Made by a program: the position numbers and the translations under genes. Of a DNA stretch of 64,000 bases, positions 62,549 through 64,000 are shown in pieces. The stretch spans positions 2,914,001 to 2,978,000 of the forward strand of contig CAVVHH010000002.1 in NCBI GenBank assembly GCA_963748005.1, given 5' to 3'. Within the stretch, counting starts at the first letter, position 1. Every line of letters starts with the position of its first letter. This DNA is from CAILZL01 sp963748005 (GTDB taxonomy: Bacteria > Pseudomonadota > Gammaproteobacteria > Steroidobacterales > Steroidobacteraceae). Below the pieces are notes generated by a model. That model saw only the letters and a list, made by a program, of their open reading frames with translations, was not told where the DNA came from and ran no database searches.

Positions 62549-63556
62549 ATGCTTTATTCCTTGCTGAGACCCCTGCTGTTCACGCTTGAGCCAGAACACG
62601 CTCATGCCTTCACCCTGACGTGGTTAAGCAGGCTGGAAAGAGTGGGGCTGTTGCCCGATGCTGGAGACGTGGCATCCCGACCGGTGCAACTGATGGGCTT
62701 GCAGTTTCCAAACCGGGTCGGGATTGCTGCGGGTCTCGACAAGAATGCTGTCTGCATCGACGCACTGGGTGCGCTGGGCGTGGGCTTTGTAGAGGTCGGC
62801 ACGGTGACGCCCAGGCCCCAAGCCGGCAATGCGCAGCCACGCGTGTTTCGTTTGCCGGAAGCGCAGGCGCTGATCAATCGGATGGGCTTTCCCAACGACG
62901 GTATGGAAGTGATCGCGCAGCGCATGGCGCGCAGCAACTTCAAGGGCGTGTGCGGCGCAAACATCGGCAAGAACGCGAGCACGGACTTGTCGCAAGCGGT
63001 GCAGGATTACCTGGCATGTTTGCGCCAGCTGGCGCCCTGTTCCGATTACATCACCATCAATGTGTCGTCGCCGAATACGGTGGGGCTGCGCACCCTGCAG
63101 GCGGCCGAACACTTGCGGCCAATGCTGGAGGCCTTGCTCGAGGAGCGTGCACGGCTGCTGCCGGGCTTGGGTCGGTCTTTGCCCTTGCTGGTGAAGCTGG
63201 CGCCGGATCTTGATGATGAACAGCTGGAGGGTATTGCCGGGCTGTTGCTGGAGCTATCCATTGACGGCGTAATCGCTACCAATACCACCCTGAGTCGGCC
63301 AGCAGGACTGGGAGAGCTGTCAGCACAGGCGGGTGGTCTGAGTGGCCGGCCAGTGCACTCGCTGTCGCTGGTGACAGTAGCCAAGCTGCGTCGCCTGCTC
63401 GGTGCGGAGTTTCCCATCATCGGGGTCGGCGGGATTTGTTCGGGTGCCGACGCGCAGGCGATGCGTCGCGCCGGAGCGGATCTGGTGCAGCTTTATACGG
63501 GGCTGATCTATCGCGGACCGCAATTGATCCGTGAAGTCCTGGCGGCACTGAATTAG
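62549..63556 (+). CDS. pyrD: Dihydroorotate dehydrogenase, quinone-dependent (class 2)
   Basis: The 335-residue product has the N-terminal membrane-associated helix (LYSLLRPLLFTLEPEHAHA), FMN-binding VGIAAGLDKN, INVSSPNTVGLRTL with the catalytic Ser, and GVGGICSGADAQAM. It passes electrons to the quinone pool in pyrimidine synthesis. Its promoter should lie in the palindrome-rich leader before it. Confidence 0.96.
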   Translation: MLYSLLRPLLFTLEPEHAHAFTLTWLSRLERVGLLPDAGDVASRPVQLMGLQFPNRVGIAAGLDKNAVCIDALGALGVGFVEVGTVTPRPQAGNAQPRVFRLPEAQALINRMGFPNDGMEVIAQRMARSNFKGVCGANIGKNASTDLSQAVQDYLACLRQLAPCSDYITINVSSPNTVGLRTLQAAEHLRPMLEALLEERARLLPGLGRSLPLLVKLAPDLDDEQLEGIAGLLLELSIDGVIATNTTLSRPAGLGELSAQAGGLSGRPVHSLSLVTVAKLRRLLGAEFPIIGVGGICSGADAQAMRRAGADLVQLYTGLIYRGPQLIREVLAALN

Positions 63557-63622
63557 CCGATAGCGTAAGCGTCTATCGATCGCAATGGCTGCCTGTGATG
63601 GCCAGCAAACACCTCAGTACAA

Positions 63623-64000
63623 TCAGGGCAATATCCTGACGCCATCTTCACCGCCGACGATCAATACATCGGCGGGGCGACTGGCGAACAAACCCACAGT
63701 AACCACGCCAACGATCTGATTGATCCGGTTCTCCAGTCCAACGGGATCGGTAATGCGCAGGCCATGCACATCCAGAATCAAGTTGCCGTTGTCGGTGATG
63801 ACAGCTTCGCGCCACACCGGTTGTCCGCCGAGCTTGACCAACTGTCGCGCTACATATGAGCGAGCCATCGGGATGACTTCCACCGGCAGCGGGAAGTTAC
63901 CCAGCACCTCGACCTGTTTCGACGCATCGACGATGCATACGAAGCGGCGTGATGCGGCGGCGACGATCTTCTCGCGCGTCAGCGCCGCGCCCCCGCCCTT
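63623..64000 (-). CDS. rpiA: Ribose-5-phosphate isomerase A, 5' part cut by window edge
   Basis: The visible 125 residues are the C-terminal half, starting KGGGAALTREKIVAAASRR at the window edge and ending VLIVGGEDGVRILP. KGGGAALTREKI is the RpiA phosphate/catalytic loop, with the Lys-Glu pair of the active site. It interconverts ribose-5-phosphate and ribulose-5-phosphate and links to rpe. The N-terminus lies beyond 64000. Confidence 0.93.
   Translation of the reverse strand, partial: KGGGAALTREKIVAAASRRFVCIVDASKQVEVLGNFPLPVEVIPMARSYVARQLVKLGGQPVWREAVITDNGNLILDVHGLRITDPVGLENRINQIVGVVTVGLFASRPADVLIVGGEDGVRILP

Overview
The window is chromosomal DNA of a Gammaproteobacterium. Housekeeping blocks support this: holA-nadD-rsfS-rlmH, maf-rng-yhdP-nitrilase-tldD, yjgA/pmbA, coq7, rplM-rpsI and ppsA-ppsR. 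A Crp protein of the Clp-like type and the gene orders recall the Xanthomonadales/Nevskiales/Steroidobacter side of the class, but that placement is an inference and no 16S gene is present. Coding density is high, and many intergenic gaps carry short palindromic repeats.

Layout. 1-3434 (minus): a probable zinc-uptake operon (DUF2946 protein, outer-membrane protein, ZnuA-like binding protein, ABC permease cut by the window edge). 3597-6567 (plus): holA, nadD, rsfS with an unusual histone-H1-like N-terminus, and rlmH. 6632-13165: accessory metabolism (phytase-like exported esterase, two-gene molybdenum hydroxylase, ABM-like protein, VOC protein, exported MDR oxidoreductase). 13625-15018: a RelE/HigB-type toxin-antitoxin module whose toxin is frameshifted, then two unidentified ORFs that may be one broken gene.

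15082-28167: a complete type I-E CRISPR-Cas locus (cas3, cas8e, cas11, cas7, cas5, cas6e, cas1, cas2) and an array of 60 repeats and 59 spacers. A second toxin-antitoxin pair (Phd/UPF0175-like antitoxin and DUF3368 PIN-like toxin) sits inside the cas operon, between cas6e and cas1, 5 bp before cas1. This is the most interesting arrangement in the window. The leader holds a candidate promoter and an 8-bp inverted repeat just before the first repeat.

28399-36750: lipoprotein esterase, an intact IS5-family element whose TTAG target duplication contains the esterase stop codon, an e(P4)-type acid phosphatase, ppsA-ppsR, a Ser/Thr kinase and a cupin. 36795-46851: maf, rng, a 144-bp nested palindrome, yhdP, nitrilase, aldo/keto reductase, tldD and a small membrane protein. 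46863-57747 (mostly minus): ExeA-like ATPase with FHA domain, purK, purE, yjgA (divergent from pmbA), a BrkB/YihY membrane protein, a REC-PAS-GGDEF-EAL protein, a stand-alone histidine kinase and purC. 57917-64000: djlA, rpe, crp, coq7, rplM, rpsI, tRNA-Gln(CTG), pyrD and partial rpiA.

Functional links: TldD and PmbA form one protease although their genes lie about 4 kb apart; PurE, PurK and PurC perform consecutive purine steps; PpsR controls PpsA by phosphorylation; the kinase and the REC-GGDEF-EAL protein may form a signalling pair; and the cas genes plus array form one immune system. No tool was run, so all family names come from reading motifs.
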